From NCBI RefSeq assembly GCF_021155765.1, contig NC_060110.1, forward strand, positions 15,336,001 through 15,400,000: a DNA stretch of 64,000 nucleotides. The letters are read 5' to 3'. The notes below the pieces were generated by a model. That model saw only the letters and a list, made by a program, of their open reading frames with translations. It ran no database searches and was not told the DNA's origin. Source of the DNA: Diprion similis. Taxonomy: Eukaryota; Arthropoda; Insecta; Hymenoptera; Diprionidae. This document shows positions 41,807-54,762 of this stretch, piece by piece; position 1 is the first letter of the stretch; each line of letters opens with the position of its first letter. The translations under genes were made by a program, and so were the position numbers.

Positions 41807-44800
41807 CACAAAATCAATTTGACGAGTCGCCAACATTCGCGCCACGTCACAACGTTTTCACTTGCACTGGTGCCAGAGTTGGTGTACGAAGCTTATGAGC
41901 CCAGGTAGTAATAAGACTATAATAGTGATTAAGTCAAATGCTGATTTATGAATTTTGCATAACATTTCGGTTGAAAATGTTAACTGCAAGAAAATACACT
42001 AGATGCGGAGAGTATCCACCAACAAGCAGCATCTCCTCAATATTTCTTTGGACGTAGAAACGTACTCATCTCTGAAAATAGCATTTCTTAATACCTTATA
42101 GTCTATATCTACGAACTGTCTACATGAAACGAAGTGATAGTGTTACAAATTTTTAGTACGGTTATCAGTAGCTACATGCAGGCAGGTAATTTTCATGGTA
42201 TTTGTCACTCGTATCTAATGGTTCCTTAAGTTACTCGACACATTCAAGGGAACCTCAACGAGAATGTAATTTGCTACGATGATTCGATTTTGACATAAGA
42301 CTGTATCTGTAGTTTAAAAAGAAGTTACTTCTCGGTACCCACTCATAGCGTATCAGACTATACAAATAATTCTTGTAAAAATGATGAAGAATATCAAAAT
42401 TTTTGTTGTTACATGAAAATGTATTATAATTTATAATCGAACTACAAATCTGCAAATATTCTCTCCTCAAGATCTTATAGTTAAACATTGAACCTTAACA
42501 GTATCCTTTTATTTACCATTTAAAGAAATGTCAAAAAAGCTTGAACATAATAAGTTAGACAAATGCTCCTTCAAAATATGATTAAGTCACGCATAGCTGC
42601 ATAAAGTAAGTTTTAATTTAAGTCGTTTTAAAATTCAAAAAGCAACAAAGTGCTTAAACAATAAAATAAATATTTTCTTCCATAATAACGAAGCACAAGA
42701 GGCCCCTGTGTTTCTAAATGGAGAGTTAGTCAATATTTAGCAAGATATTCAAATGTAACAAACAATAATAGTTATAAAACAATGCGACATGGACAGATGT
42801 GAAAACTGATAAGTGTTAAACTATTAATCAATATGGAAGCTGTGTATGCACCAACGCATCTGTCAAAATTTTCATAAAAATAAATCAAAAACGATTATAA
42901 CGAAAGTGTGACGTCAATTTCTTTCCATCACGTACAATATATACATATACATGTTGTTAAAAAATTTCATGTTCGAAGGTAAAATCTGATGTGATCAAGT
43001 ATTACGGGTGTTAATTAAAATTCGTAGGATATTGAAAATAATTGTGTACAAATCATCAAATCAGACTTGACTTGAAAATCTTGACTACACAGAAGAAAAC
43101 CGGTACATACATTTACTATCATATTAATCATTTATTTTAACCTACAATTATCGTTCGTCACAAATTTCAAATTTTGTATTCTATAATGATATATTTTCAA
43201 ATTCAAATATATTGATTGTTAAACATTGCATTCAGTATTGACTGAAGTTTTCACCGTTGGTGCAACCAGCTGTATAATAGCGACTTGTATATAAATAGAA
43301 TAGTAATTGTTATGTAGCTAAATGGCAGGTGTTATACATTCTCTGTATTTAAATCCATACCGTGTATATTACTATTGGAATGGTACTCAATTTGGCTCAC
43401 GTGTGTCAGTGCGTGTGTAAAATAATGTATGTATGTTTTAACTTCAAACGTGTGTGATAGTAATCAGTTTCCGTTCTTCAACCTTAAGTAAAAATCTGCA
43501 AGCTCGATACGATATATTATCATGTTATAAAAAATTCATAAAATTGTATTAATATTGTGAACATTCACGATTGGCAATGTAACGCGTCGTTTGTTAATAA
43601 TAATTACTGGCAACGAACTACAAGGGTGTATCAGATATATTAATGCTAGTTCTTATGAAATTTAGATACTGAGTAGGAGCTTATAGATTCCATCGCATAA
43701 TTTCAGTTCTGTATATTTCCTTGAGTTTCGCGCATTTACTGTATCGACATACACATATTTCGAAAAGGATAGTTACTCTGGCGATTCATGCAGCTCATTA
43801 TTTTTGCTATTAATTAATAACTTAAATTAGGTATTAATGTGACAATTTTGAAATATCGATACCAGTGTTACTGCTAGAAAATAATAATTTATTAAATTGT
43901 AGGTAATAAATAATCATAGTTAATACCGAAGGTTTGAAATGATTTTTCTCATATGTATATTACTTCAATTTTTTCTTATCACTCAATGCCAAGGTCGGAA
44001 TCACACTACGTGAAGTATTCGTAACATAAATGCATCAAGCACAGTAAACCCTGTATTTTTTTACCTAATATTTACCTTTCCCGAATTCGTCCTGCCACTC
44101 TGTCTGTTTCTGGCGGACACTTGAAGAAATCATCCAGTTTTTCCGACGACTCCGCTAATTGTATCATAACACAAGCAACCTTTTGTTTCGAACATCCCAA
44201 GAGTTGTATAAAAGAAATGCAGGCGTTACTGTAGCAACTATAACCATTTCAATGGTTTGGGTTACCTTAAGAAGTCACGCAAGAAAATTGATAAGTTAAG
44301 TTTGACTTGTCAATCCAATGTTGAGCGTTGTGATATTTTACATGATTGTAATAATTAATATTACGGTATTATTACTGTAGTACTGTAATATGATTTTTAA
44401 CTTTCTGGCCCAAACATTTTTCAAGAAATGTTCGTTTATTAATTTTTTAGATTAATTTCTATAATTTACTGTTGTTGAAATTTCATGTATCTAATAATGC
44501 GGAAGGAGAAGAACTTCCATGTGCTGATAATAAGATAACATGCTGAAAACCAGAAGTTCAATTTAATCAAAAAACTTTAATGCCTTTATTTTACTCTTAT
44601 AAAGTACGTTACTGTACTGTATACAGGAACACAGAAAGTATTGCCTCCATTTTTCATAATGTTGTCGTACTACAATTGTCGAGGTATGAAATATATTCTT
44701 ATACAAAGTAACTACAGGGTGGGGGAAAAAACAATAGCAAATTCTACAATAAGAAACAATTAGCTGAAACAATGCCACAGAGTCACTTAAATTAAAACTA

Positions 44801-45268
44801 TTCTGATAATATCACGATTTAAAATCGGCAATAAAACTGTAAACAATTACAAAGGGCTTTTACAAGAAGTTGTACCGAAATTTGCTGTGTAATGAAGAAG
44901 ATCCAAGAGGTTGACGGGCAAACAGGTGAAGTTTACAAAAGCAGCCCTACGTATGAATGAAACCATTATTCATGCGTCAGAAGCAAAAAATATAAGTCAG
45001 TAATAATTTAATGATTGTGATCCAAATTAGGCGGTTAATTGCAAACGTTGTCTCCGATGGTAAGATACATAAATCGTACGTGAATCGTCCTCACCTACTC
45101 ATCTCTGGTACTCATCTCTCAATTTCTTTCACCTCGTTACGCGACATCTCTTACGTTTTATCGCAAGCTACGGCAAATTCTGTTTTATCGACTGCAACAG
45201 CTCATGCACATGCGTAAGTAATAATTCTCTGATCTGAAAATACGTATGACCGTGTGTGTGCGCGCGCA
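41807..45268. other. EEIG1 3' UTR and intergenic DNA
   Basis: No coding exon is evident. Overlapping AATAAA signals at 42660-42670 lie about 850 nt after the EEIG1 stop and are a plausible poly(A) site; later A/T-rich signals exist too. The last few hundred bases should contain the Rsu1 promoter and 5' UTR. A GTAAGT donor-like site at 45214 could end an untranslated exon, but I see no good partner acceptor. Confidence 0.5.
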
Positions 45269-45307
45269 ATGAATCAGACTCCAGTATCGTGTATTCCGAA
45301 TTCGAGG

Positions 45308-47614
45308 ATGTCAAAAGCAAAGAAAGTGATCGATGAGGCCCGAGAAAGCCAAAATCCTGAGCTGGATTTGGCTGATAAGGGCATTTCCACATTCGAGGAA
45401 ATGCCTGGACTGCGTGAGTAAAATACACTTGCATCCTTCACTTGATCATTGCCAAATTAGGCAACTTGTCAAGACTGGTTTTTTGCACCAATAAAACTAC
45501 ACACTGCCATTAGGGATACTCATGGGCGTGGACAGCCCTACACAATTTATACAAATACGTATTGCTATGGTTTTTATGTGTTTGTCAATGAATTTCTAGA
45601 TGATCATTTCAGGAAAAATTGACAACACAGGAACTCATTAACCATATATTATGTATCATTCAACAACCTATATTTATTACGGAAAAACAGTGTTTTTAAA
45701 TCCAGCTGATCATAAGTTTCAGATCATCTTATTATTTATTTAAACTATTTTTTGCTCCTACTTTTCATACAATCACCATATATTATAACATGGAAATTGA
45801 ATTATCATTAATCCATCGTTTCATTTTTCCTAATTTTGCCTGTATTTTGAATTGTATTTTTTCAGTAAATATGCTGCAGATCACCAGGCTGACGCTTAGT
45901 CACAATAAACTTCAAGGTACATACATAGAGAAAATACATATATTGCCAAGCTGTTCGATCCTATCGTATTATGCATGTCACAGCAAATAATGGAATGATA
46001 ATTTTTCAGTTGTTCCACCTGGTTTGGCAAATTTAATCAATTTGGAAATTTTGAACCTGTTCAATAATCACATCACTGAACTTCCAATTTCCTTATCACA
46101 AATGCCTAAGTTAAGAATCCTCAACGTTGGGTACGTAACTGCGCCGCGATAAAATGATATTTCGAAATGTACATAGTTACGTTTGTATTTTTTAACTAAC
46201 ACCATTTTGATCTTGGTATATCCGCTCTGTTTATATTTCTTGTTTATATTCCACATAACCTCTAGTTTGTAAGTCGTTGGAGATAAAATCTGCAATGCTT
46301 GTCTATGATGATAAGGACGATAACTTTGATGCAACATTTTTTGAACTTATAACCTGCCTTCTTATGTTGAATCAATTTCATATTTTATCGCTGAATAAAT
46401 ACCAACATCTATCTGCTATTTAATAACAACCTTTTTATTCTAAAAAAGAACACAAACAGATAATAAATATCTAGTTTAAACAGTATTCTATGTTATTTTT
46501 CAGAATGAATAGATTAGATTCCCTTCCACGAGGGTTTGGTGCCTTCCCAGTGCTCGAGGTGTTGGATCTCACGTATAATAATTTGAGCGAAGAAAATTTA
46601 CCTGGAAACTTTTTTATGATGGGTAATCAATGAATTTGATGCATTACAATAATTAATTTATTATTGATTATATGCACAATGCATACCCTAATTTTACTTT
46701 TCTTCTTCAGAGACCTTGAGAGCATTGTATCTTGCTGATAATGATTTCGAGTACCTGCCCCCTGAGATTGGCCAGTTGAAAAATCTGCAGATTGTAATAA
46801 TTTCATTATACTGTATGAAATGAGAATACTTGTAGGCAACACCGATAAAACACGAAAAGTATACCGAATAAAAATTTATTTTACAGCTTGTGCTTAGGGA
46901 AAACGATCTGATCGAGCTACCTAAAGAAATCGGTGAACTCACCCGACTTCGAGAACTTCACATTCAAGGCAATCGACTCACAGTTTTACCACCAGAAATA
47001 GGTAAATTGATACTCTACCACCACTGGTGTACTATATTAGCATGCTCTTATCTGAGTAATTCTTAACTACCTATAAATTTGAATTGCCATGTCATATTGC
47101 TGAGCTCGGGAATTCTTTCTATTTATTCATTTTCACTAGCAGGATGTAGATGACTAGCCCTGTGATGACATGTATGGTAACAATGATATTTTTAAACCTA
47201 ATCACAGGTAATTTAGATTTGGTGAGTAACAAAGCAGTGTTCAGAATGGAATTCAATCCTTGGGTTACCCCTATTGGAGATCAATTGCAAGTAGGAATTT
47301 CTCATGTGATTGACTATATTCGTTCGGAAACCTACAGATAGTAAGTCTAATACAAAAATGAATAACCATTAATCAGTTCACTCATCCATCATCGATTTGT
47401 GGTTGATTTTGGTGGATTTCTAGTCCTCATTTCAAACCTACAAGTTCCTGTAATATGGAAATACGTTAAATTTTTCAAGTAAAATATCCTGCTGAACAAT
47501 AGATGATAATTATTATTTTATTATTACAGCCTCTATAATCGTCACCTCAGTGCAAAAGGACCTCCACCACCAATTGAAAACGACAAGAGCAAGAAAATCT
47601 CACGTGCTCGCTGA
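45308..47614 (+). CDS. Rsu1: Ras suppressor protein 1 (icarus), leucine-rich repeat protein
   Basis: Eight coding exons: 45308-45413, 45866-45916, 46010-46130, 46504-46622, 46711-46793, 46887-47001, 47208-47340 and 47530-47614. All junctions are phase-consistent and give 270 residues (human RSU1 277). The start MSKAKKVIDEARE aligns with the vertebrate start. An in-frame ATG at 45269 would add 13 residues and looks less likely. About seven leucine-rich repeats follow, with family-diagnostic blocks MNRLDSLPRGFG, LEVLDLTYNNLSEENLPGNF, LRELHIQGNRLTVLPPE and a C-terminal cap FNPWVTPIGDQ...YIRSETYRYLY. The tail NDKSKKISR is also conserved. RSU1 binds the LIM protein PINCH in the ILK-PINCH-parvin complex at integrin adhesions; Drosophila icarus mutants have wing-adhesion defects. 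That role is family knowledge. A poly(A) signal AATAAA lies at 48357-48362. Confidence 0.97.
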
Positions 47615-48521
47615 AAGAGACAAATGTCACAAATCAACGTATATAATGACAATTTTAATGCCAATGACTAATCGTTAATACCTATATCTAAATTTACTAA
47701 TTTGAATGTTACCATCAATTGACAATCAAATTTATCAGATCACGTGGTGCCTTATGCCAAGTAAACTACCTTGAAGAATCTGCCTTGAAGGTACTTTTAT
47801 TAATATTCTTTATTAATGTTATGCTTAAATGTTTTTATAACAAATTTAGAACTAAATTAAATGGAAAGAATATTTTGGTGAGTCTAATGTTTTAATACAT
47901 TAACAAATGAATTTCACCATAGCCACAGGTATTAAGTTTTTCCGTTAAGTTATTCTTGCTCGTACAAGTCACAGTCGTAATTTATTTCTGTAATGTAATA
48001 ATGCTAAGAATCCGAACTCTGACTGCGTCGACGATAAAAATTTTATCCAGCTTTGATTTGAATATAAAATTTATACACAAAATGAATCTCTGCCAGGTTG
48101 TAACACTTTGCACATTTTAATTACCTACTTTTAATATGGAATGAATAACGAAGATGGTGCAAATGATTTATTGATCTATAGTGGTATACCTTTCAGTTTT
48201 TCATATGACACTTGTTGAGCCTTTAATTGGTATGCACAAAAATTCATTCATCTATTTGTATACATCATTTTGAATTGTATTGTATGTATTAAACTACCTA
48301 TTAAGAAAAAATTACTTGGAAAATTTTAATTATTTATGATTTAATGAAGGGGTTTGAATAAACAATTTCACATCATAAAACCTACACGTTCAACTATTTT
48401 GCGTAAATAACTTCAGTAGAGATGCAAAATCGTCTTATCAGTTTGTAATGCTAGAGTTGAGAATTGAAATATTTATAAAGCTTATGTTTACAACTATGTT
48501 AGCAATTTCGCTTCAATCAAG
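47615..48521 (+). other. Rsu1 3' UTR and short intergenic spacer
   Basis: Non-coding. AATAAA at 48357-48362 lies 743 nt after the Rsu1 stop. Only about 150 bp then separate it from the next start codon, so the downstream promoter is compact or overlaps the Rsu1 3' end. Confidence 0.6.
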
Positions 48522-49993
48522 ATGCAGAAAACTGCAACGAAATCATTTGTTGGTATAGAAAACAAGTACGTATAATATTTTTAGTTCTTTAATTGAGCCG
48601 TAGATACCGCAATGTCATTTTTGCATATTTTCACAATCTTTACATGTACATACGTAGGATGGCAAGATTAAAACAGAAAACCCTGAAACTTGCAAGGGAA
48701 GAATATTTGAAAAACCAATCTAAAGAAGGTAATTTTAAATAGTAAAATGTTACATATTGCCAATCTATATTCGGTGAATCGAATTGTACACGATTTTTTA
48801 TAAAAATATGTACAATTTTTTGAATTCATCAATAATAATTTATTTTTCATTACAATGGCTTGACAGATGAATCTCTAGAGATAAGAATGGAAAAGGCGAC
48901 CTGTCCAAAATGTAGAGGGGATGGAAAAGAGTCTTCTGGGACACATATACAAGATTTATGCCCTGCTGATCGAATGAAGATCACGCAGCTCATTTCTGAA
49001 CTTGCAAGGTGAAAAAGTACTTGATTGCTATATTTGTTGATACTGTATACAAATAATCAAGTTCTGGTTCATTACGTTAAAAGTGATCTCGGTCGAATTT
49101 ATATAATCTTATTTTTATTAGTGTAGGTGCACACAAGAAAAACACAAGGTTGAAGCTGATCTTGCAGTTAGCAGGGCAGAAAACGAAGCATTACAAAACC
49201 AGTTTCAGATGCTTAATAACCAATCGGAAGGTGATAAAAACAAATTAGTTTCACAGGTACAATTTTTTTGGAATTATAGCATTTATGAGACTTACTAAAG
49301 TTCTGTAACATTATTTCACCATTAAATTCTAGCTATCGTCGACAAGGGTAGAAATGAACAAACTTAAATTGCAAACATCTTATGCACTAAAGCTTTTAAC
49401 GCAGCAAATAATGGCATTGGAAAGACAATCGAGGAGACTTGTTGAAACTGTGAAAGATTTATTAAATGACAAAATGCATCTACAGGATGCATTAATGAAT
49501 CAAAAAATGAGAGTCCAAATTCTAGAGGGTAGGATAAAAAAGATAAAAAATAGTAAAAACGTTCAGAACCTACTACCGGTGAATCAACAAATGATGAATC
49601 AAGTTTTACTAAAGTTTGACAAAGATTGCCAAACTGAAACCCTGGAAAACTTGTAAGTTATCTAAAAAAATTCATATGTGAAAAATCCAATCGTATATCA
49701 TGAGTCTTTTTGTAACGATTAAGAATTGTTTAATTGTGTGTCAAAAGTAATGTAATCTGAGTTCCTCATACTTTGTAATTTTTAGACCGGAAATATACAC
49801 ATGCTCCAGATTAAAAGTTTCGAAAACTAGCCAAGACTCCCATAGGTGTACAAAAACTACTCAGATTAAAAGCAAACGTGATTTAGACGAGTCTTCCATG
49901 GAAGCTATACTGTTGCGTGAACTATTTTTCAAACGCCCAAGCATAGATGAGAACGAAGGGTTGGAATTACTTACCATATTTCCAAGAAATTGA
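48522..49993 (+). CDS. Unrecognised coiled-coil protein with a CPKC motif
   Basis: Six exons join in phase: 48522-48565, 48658-48728, 48867-49008, 49127-49256, 49333-49652 and 49786-49993, giving 304 residues. I do not recognise the family. The N-terminal quarter is basic (MARLKQKTLKLAREEYL). A CPKCRGDG motif at about residues 51-58 resembles half of a zinc knuckle, with further Cys at DLCP and ARCTQ. About residues 70-210 are rich in heptad-like leucines and charged residues (ADRMKITQLISELA; IMALERQSRRLVETVKDLL), suggesting a long coiled coil. The C-terminal 70 residues are polar. Every junction has GT/AG and an intron of 76-138 bp, supporting a real gene. The start is the first ATG of the open first exon; an earlier exon cannot be excluded. 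Poly(A) signals lie at 50092-50097 and 50118-50123. Confidence 0.85.
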
Positions 49994-50535
49994 GTATCTT
50001 TTTCACATTTGTTACTGCATCATTACATACAATAATGATGTAACGTGCCGGGCTACAAGGATTATAGGAAACCGGTATTTTAATAAAAAATATATTTTAT
50101 TCGAATTATTAATTGACAATAAATACTTAATTACAAATGCAATTCATAATTATATTACAATGTCAGTCGTTTATAATGTGACAGGTCAAGTACATGGAAA
50201 CTTGGAAATTAAAACACTCTAAAAAGATATTTATTAAATTTAATATGAGCATAAAAATCCAATCACATAAAATCTGATCTAACACAAAGTAGTATAGACC
50301 GTATTTGCCACTTCATATCCTCTTGTCTGTAAGCTTCAAATTTTCACTAATACTCAGCCGCTTCCACATCTTACTCTTTCACCATAATGCAATACTTGAT
50401 TTCTTCAGTTGATAAACAGCTTCTTGATTCTCAGAAGTTACTCATATTTTCTGTTTTGTACACTCAACTAAGACAGCCAGAAGAAATACTCTTACCTAAT
50501 TTAGAACTAATATTTTTTTTCCTTAGCATTGAGCC
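49994..50535. other. Convergent 3' ends of the coiled-coil gene and NEMP
   Basis: The plus-strand signals AATAAA at 50092-50097 and 50118-50123 and the minus-strand AATAAA (TTTATT at 50230-50235 on +) face each other within 150 bp. The two 3' UTRs therefore end almost back to back. No other gene is seen. Confidence 0.6.
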
Positions 50536-53211
50536 CTAATCCGAATCTGTCAGTATTAAACCACCTTCATCATCGGTATATTCGCACTCTTCTAGCAGGC
50601 GTGTAGTCTCAGTCTCGTATTGCAACACTTCGTCATCTGCCAAATGTGAATTACCTTCCATGAAGTTAGCAAATCTATAATTCAATAAAAATTTGATAGT
50701 AATATCTGGTTCTCTATATCTGCAAGTGCATTATGTTCATAATCAAAACCACATAAACTAAGGTAAATCATTTCAAGTCCTCATCACATCATATTTTCTT
50801 ACTCGGTAAATGTCTTGAAAATATAGCGTACCTTACAATAGCATCTATTTATGATTAACGTGTATACTTTCATATTAGCTATGAGTTTTCGATAAATGGG
50901 AGCATAGATTTGAAATTCAGGGGGGTCAAATACAATAATTACTAGTCTAACAATGATGAAATTTGGCAATAAAAAACCTTATGGGATCTTTAAGTCTCAG
51001 AACTGTTTTCCATTGGTTGCATTCAGGGCTGGAGCAAAACTCTCTCAGAGAACTTAGTGCTACTTCTGTTTCTCGTACTCCCTCCTCGTGATACTCATCC
51101 TCAGTAAGTAATTTTCGGCGTTTAGGAAATCGTGCTCTCCTGATAAAGGACGAATTATAAGAAAAGAAAAGACATATTAGAAAAATTTTATACTCGACTT
51201 CCAAATACAACTTCGAAATATTATTAATATTTGAATAAGTATGGCGCAAATAAATTCAGCATTACAGGAAAGTTTTGGTTTTTAGCCACGATTTATTTTA
51301 CAAAATTATAAAATATAAATCAACAATATTTCTTTATGCAAATTTTGGAGAATCTCGAAATAGTTACAAAATCCGATCAGAATGAGCTCGGTCTAAAAAA
51401 AGAAAGAAAAATCCTTTGGAGTTATACGTTTAGACAGAATGGGGTTTTTTTACTTTATTCAAAAATTGAGATGTGTGAGCTAATTAGTAAATAAATTAAG
51501 CCGTCTGTAGAATCTATATGGCATCACAATTCTTGAGAAATGATAACCAATTGCTCTATTTCCATTTCTGAACAACTTTGAGAAAATACGTTTTGCACCA
51601 ACTACTTATCAGTTGCATAAATAAAAAAAAACTCACCAATAAGATTTACCCTTTTGCATCAAGGCATGTGGAAAATTGTATCCCAGAATTAACAATATGC
51701 AAATTCCAACAGCAGCCTCGTCAAAATAACTACTACAATATATCATTAAAAGACTTGATGCCTGAAATTTAAAAGTAAACAGATCAGTGATGAAAAATTG
51801 CATTGAAAAATAATAATCGATAGTAAAACAAATGTGTTTATATAAATACTGATTTTATATTGGGAGTGTGTTCTGGCTACGTACTAGTGTTTAATGATAT
51901 ATTTACCTGTAAAAACCATTGTATGATTTTTTTCGTACGTTTGTTCGTAACTGGGCCCAATCGGTAACAGACTATAAAGCTTACTAGAGAAGAGATTACT
52001 ATATACCAAATTACATATTCACGATACTGCATAACAATCATTCGGGCATTTTCCCATAACAGTTGTCCAAGATAAATGCTGACTGTCCATCCTCCAGCAG
52101 CTAATAAATACATAGATTTTCCCTGTCAAAGTCATATATGTAGATGAATTAGAAAGACGTCGATAAATTTTTTAACGATTATTCAGATTACAAGTGGAGA
52201 CAGCAATAAATGGCTGAAATTACATTCTGGACAGATGTACTTACTTTGGGAAGTAATCTACTAATGAGGTATATAAACACAAGTAACGAAGTTGTAATTC
52301 CAAGCGTTATACCACATATGTAATAAAATATGGGATCATAGCTCAATTTTTTTGCCAAGAGGAATACCAGGATACCCAATATCAGTAGCGTGACTTTCCA
52401 AAAATCGATTCCTAGTTATATAACATAACATTATTTCACTGTATCACGTTATATGTCTCATAATACTGATACAACATGGACGAGTTCATCGATATTATGA
52501 ATCACTATGTTCATATTGACTTATGGTAAGTCCAAGATTAATTATTTCATCAAAAATACTCACCTATCAATTTTACAGATATTCTGTATTCATGACTGGT
52601 ATCAATGCCAATGCAACTTTGCTGGAATGGATTCAATTTGATTTCCTTTTTCTTTCTACTGAAAAAATTTATGGACCACGAAGATCGATGTTCTTCAAAT
52701 TTTTTCACTACTTCCGCAGGCATGTTACCATCGTATTGACTATACGACTCTCCGTTCACATCTAGATTCATCTATCAATAATAGTAAATAATAATCAAAC
52801 TACGAATACTGTTAAGCTTCAGAAAATCATTGCATGCGGGTAGGTGAGCTTCATACTGATTTCGTTTCATTAGAAAACATAACTCAGGTACAATTTGTCG
52901 CTACATCAGTTTCAATTAATTTTACTAGGAAGAATTATCTCACCAGTACAGTTTGCCATATATGAATCAAGTATTTCGGCCTTCCTCTATAGCAATAAAT
53001 GTGCAATCCTCTCACTTCTTTTACGATATTGTCACCATCTTCCATATAAGTGACTAAAAATGTAATAGCATTAATGATGTACGCGAATGTAAATAAAAAT
53101 ATAGGTTATACAAAAATGCAAAGGTCTACCTGTGCCTCTAAGTTCCGCCTGCGTTTCAGTCAACGTACAAATGACGCAGATTAAGAAAAATTCGGGTATA
53201 AAAGTCCTCAT
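50536..53211 (-). CDS. Nemp: Nuclear envelope integral membrane protein (NEMP/TMEM194)
   Basis: Eight minus-strand exons: 53130-53211, 52944-53053, 52564-52771, 52245-52411, 51907-52122, 51637-51761, 50978-51139 and 50536-50674, giving 402 residues (human NEMP1 444). The N-terminus MRTFIPEFFLICVICTL is a signal-peptide-like segment, followed by a lumenal region with CYRGRPKYLIHIW. About five hydrophobic segments follow, with the family signatures SRLLPKGKSMYLLAAGGW and FIVCYRLGPVTN. The nucleoplasmic tail holds KLLTEDEY, LREFCSSPECNQWKTV and an acidic end, the conserved C-terminal block of the family. NEMP proteins sit in the inner nuclear membrane, stiffen the envelope and are needed for germline fertility in animals; that is family knowledge. 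The penultimate exon ends in a weak GTTTTT donor; reading through adds nine residues and a stop. The gene is divergent from the snoRNA host gene. Confidence 0.95.
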
Positions 53212-53477
53212 TCTGTGAACTTATATCTTATTCCGTCATAAACAGATACTCATCGGCTTAAACAGCATTGAAACAGCTCTATTATCCCGACCGCTACGCT
53301 ACAACATCCGGCAATCGGCGTCCGTTTCGGTGAGTGCCGGCTTGCACTGATGTATCCATATTCATGTAGTACACATACATACCATCTACATCTGTGGTGC
53401 CGGGTGGCGCAGATTTTGAATTTCGACAACTTCAGACTCGTGGAGTGACCATCGATCTATCGGAAGGTCGATTCAGA
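53212..53477. promoter_or_regulatory. Bidirectional promoter interval, NEMP / snoRNA host
   Basis: About 270 bp separate the NEMP start codon (minus) from the proposed host-gene start (plus). The interval is richer in CG dinucleotides than the flanking introns. At its plus-strand edge, ATTCAGACTTTTCTCG (53471-53486) combines an initiator-like TCAG with a C plus pyrimidine run (CTTTTCTC, 53478-53485). That resembles the 5'-TOP start typical of snoRNA host genes. Start sites are inferred, not observed. Confidence 0.5.
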
Positions 53478-53684
53478 CTTTTCTCGAACGAGCTGTGAAC
53501 AGTTCCGTTGCGAGTTTGGATTCTTTCCGGTTTTCGGAGTCTTCCTGTTCGTAGTGTTCATCGGTCACTTCATCAAGCGACGCCACGAGGAGAGGTTATC
53601 CAAAATCTCAGGTGAGCATACTCGAAGCAATTCTTAGCGTCCGTTGAATCAATTTCCAATATTATAATTCCGCTATCTACGCAT

Positions 53685-53754
53685 CACTAATGATGAAAAT
53701 ATTTGTCTCGTTCGTATGAACTGTTGTATGATTATAACTACAAACCTGAAAATC
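53685..53754 (+). ncRNA. Box C/D snoRNA U30 homologue (intron 1)
   Basis: C box ATGATGA at 53690-53696; C'-like ATGATTA at 53728-53734; D box CTGA at 53746-53749. The guide GTCTCGTTCGT lies directly before ATGA, which serves as a degenerate D' box. It is complementary over 11 nt to 18S rRNA ACGAACGAGAC. The fifth nucleotide from D' pairs with the A of ACGAACG, the site methylated under U30 guidance (human 18S Am1383, numbering from memory). Ends are placed 5 nt outside the boxes. No clear terminal stem is seen. Confidence 0.75.
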
Positions 53755-54472
53755 ACGTGTAATGTGTACTCTACTCTGAGAGAATGAACTGACTCTGTTT
53801 GCTTAGTAATTTTTCCTATTGCATTTTCAGTTCCACAACGTAGCTGATCTATCAAGGTATGCTTTCTAATTGCAAATTACCTCATAATTTTCCCTCAATT
53901 CTCTGTAACATCATTTTTACACATTTCGTCCGCGACGCCACGTGTAACGCGCTGTAGGCTTGGCCATCCTCTGGTTGTACCGAGCATCGATTTATCAATT
54001 TGCAAATCCTCTGAACACGCGCTTCTGAAACATTTGGCTGAGAATTATGCAGTCTTTTTCGTATTTCTGATGAATTTTTCGTTATTCTAATTTGTCGAGT
54101 GAAAGTATGATCGAAATTTCCGGTACTTGTGATTTCCAATGGCCGTTATTTCAAGTGGAAAGCGACACTGGTTAAATTTTACAACTTGAAATAATGGGAC
54201 AGAACGTTAATTGGCTCATTCTTTGTTCTCGCCTTACTGGATTATTTACTGATCAGAACAACTGACATAAGTTTCTCAAAAGATTTTTTTTTTATAACGA
54301 TTTACCTTGATCTATTCATTTCGTCGTCAGAGAAAAAAAATTGAAATTTCACGTTCATTTCTATACCATTAAATATTCAAGTCAGTTTTAGGTAAAGTTA
54401 TCATGTATTACTTTTGAAATTATAGATACTGGTTCCCCAGATTTATAAACTGCTGAAATTTGATGCAAATTC

Positions 54473-54551
54473 TTAACATGATTAAGCTTATACCGCCCCA
54501 GTCTGATTTCTGTGACTGATTGGTTTACTCAATGATTTTGTCCTGTTTACT
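54473..54551 (+). ncRNA. Divergent U31 snoRNA copy A (intron 2)
   Basis: ATGATTA (54478-54484, imperfect C box) is followed by the guide ATACCGCCCCAGT and a perfect D' CTGA at 54503-54506, then TGTGACT as C'. The expected D box is degraded; CTGT at 54543-54546 is the best candidate and fits the intron spacing. The guide is complementary to 28S ACTGGGGCGGTA, the U31/snR67 target (human Gm4166 from memory). The copy may be functional through its C'/D' half only, or decaying. Confidence 0.55.
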
Positions 54552-54762
54552 TATCTTTTCTAATTCATTTGATAGCATTCAGTATCTAATTTTTACAATT
54601 ATCAATTTGCAGAGAATCATTAACCATGAGGGAAGTTAGCTGCAAGTTTCCACAGACTGAGAAAAATGAACGAGTAGGTATTTTATATTCTTTGATATAT
54701 TTTTTTCATTGCAATAATTGCACAACATTTTTTTGGTGTGTCAACACTTTCAAATATAGATT

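Noticed and set aside
53882..54139. 85-codon minus-strand frame in host-gene intron 2
   Set aside because: No recognised domain and antisense within an intron. A transposon relic was considered, but no diagnostic motif was found.
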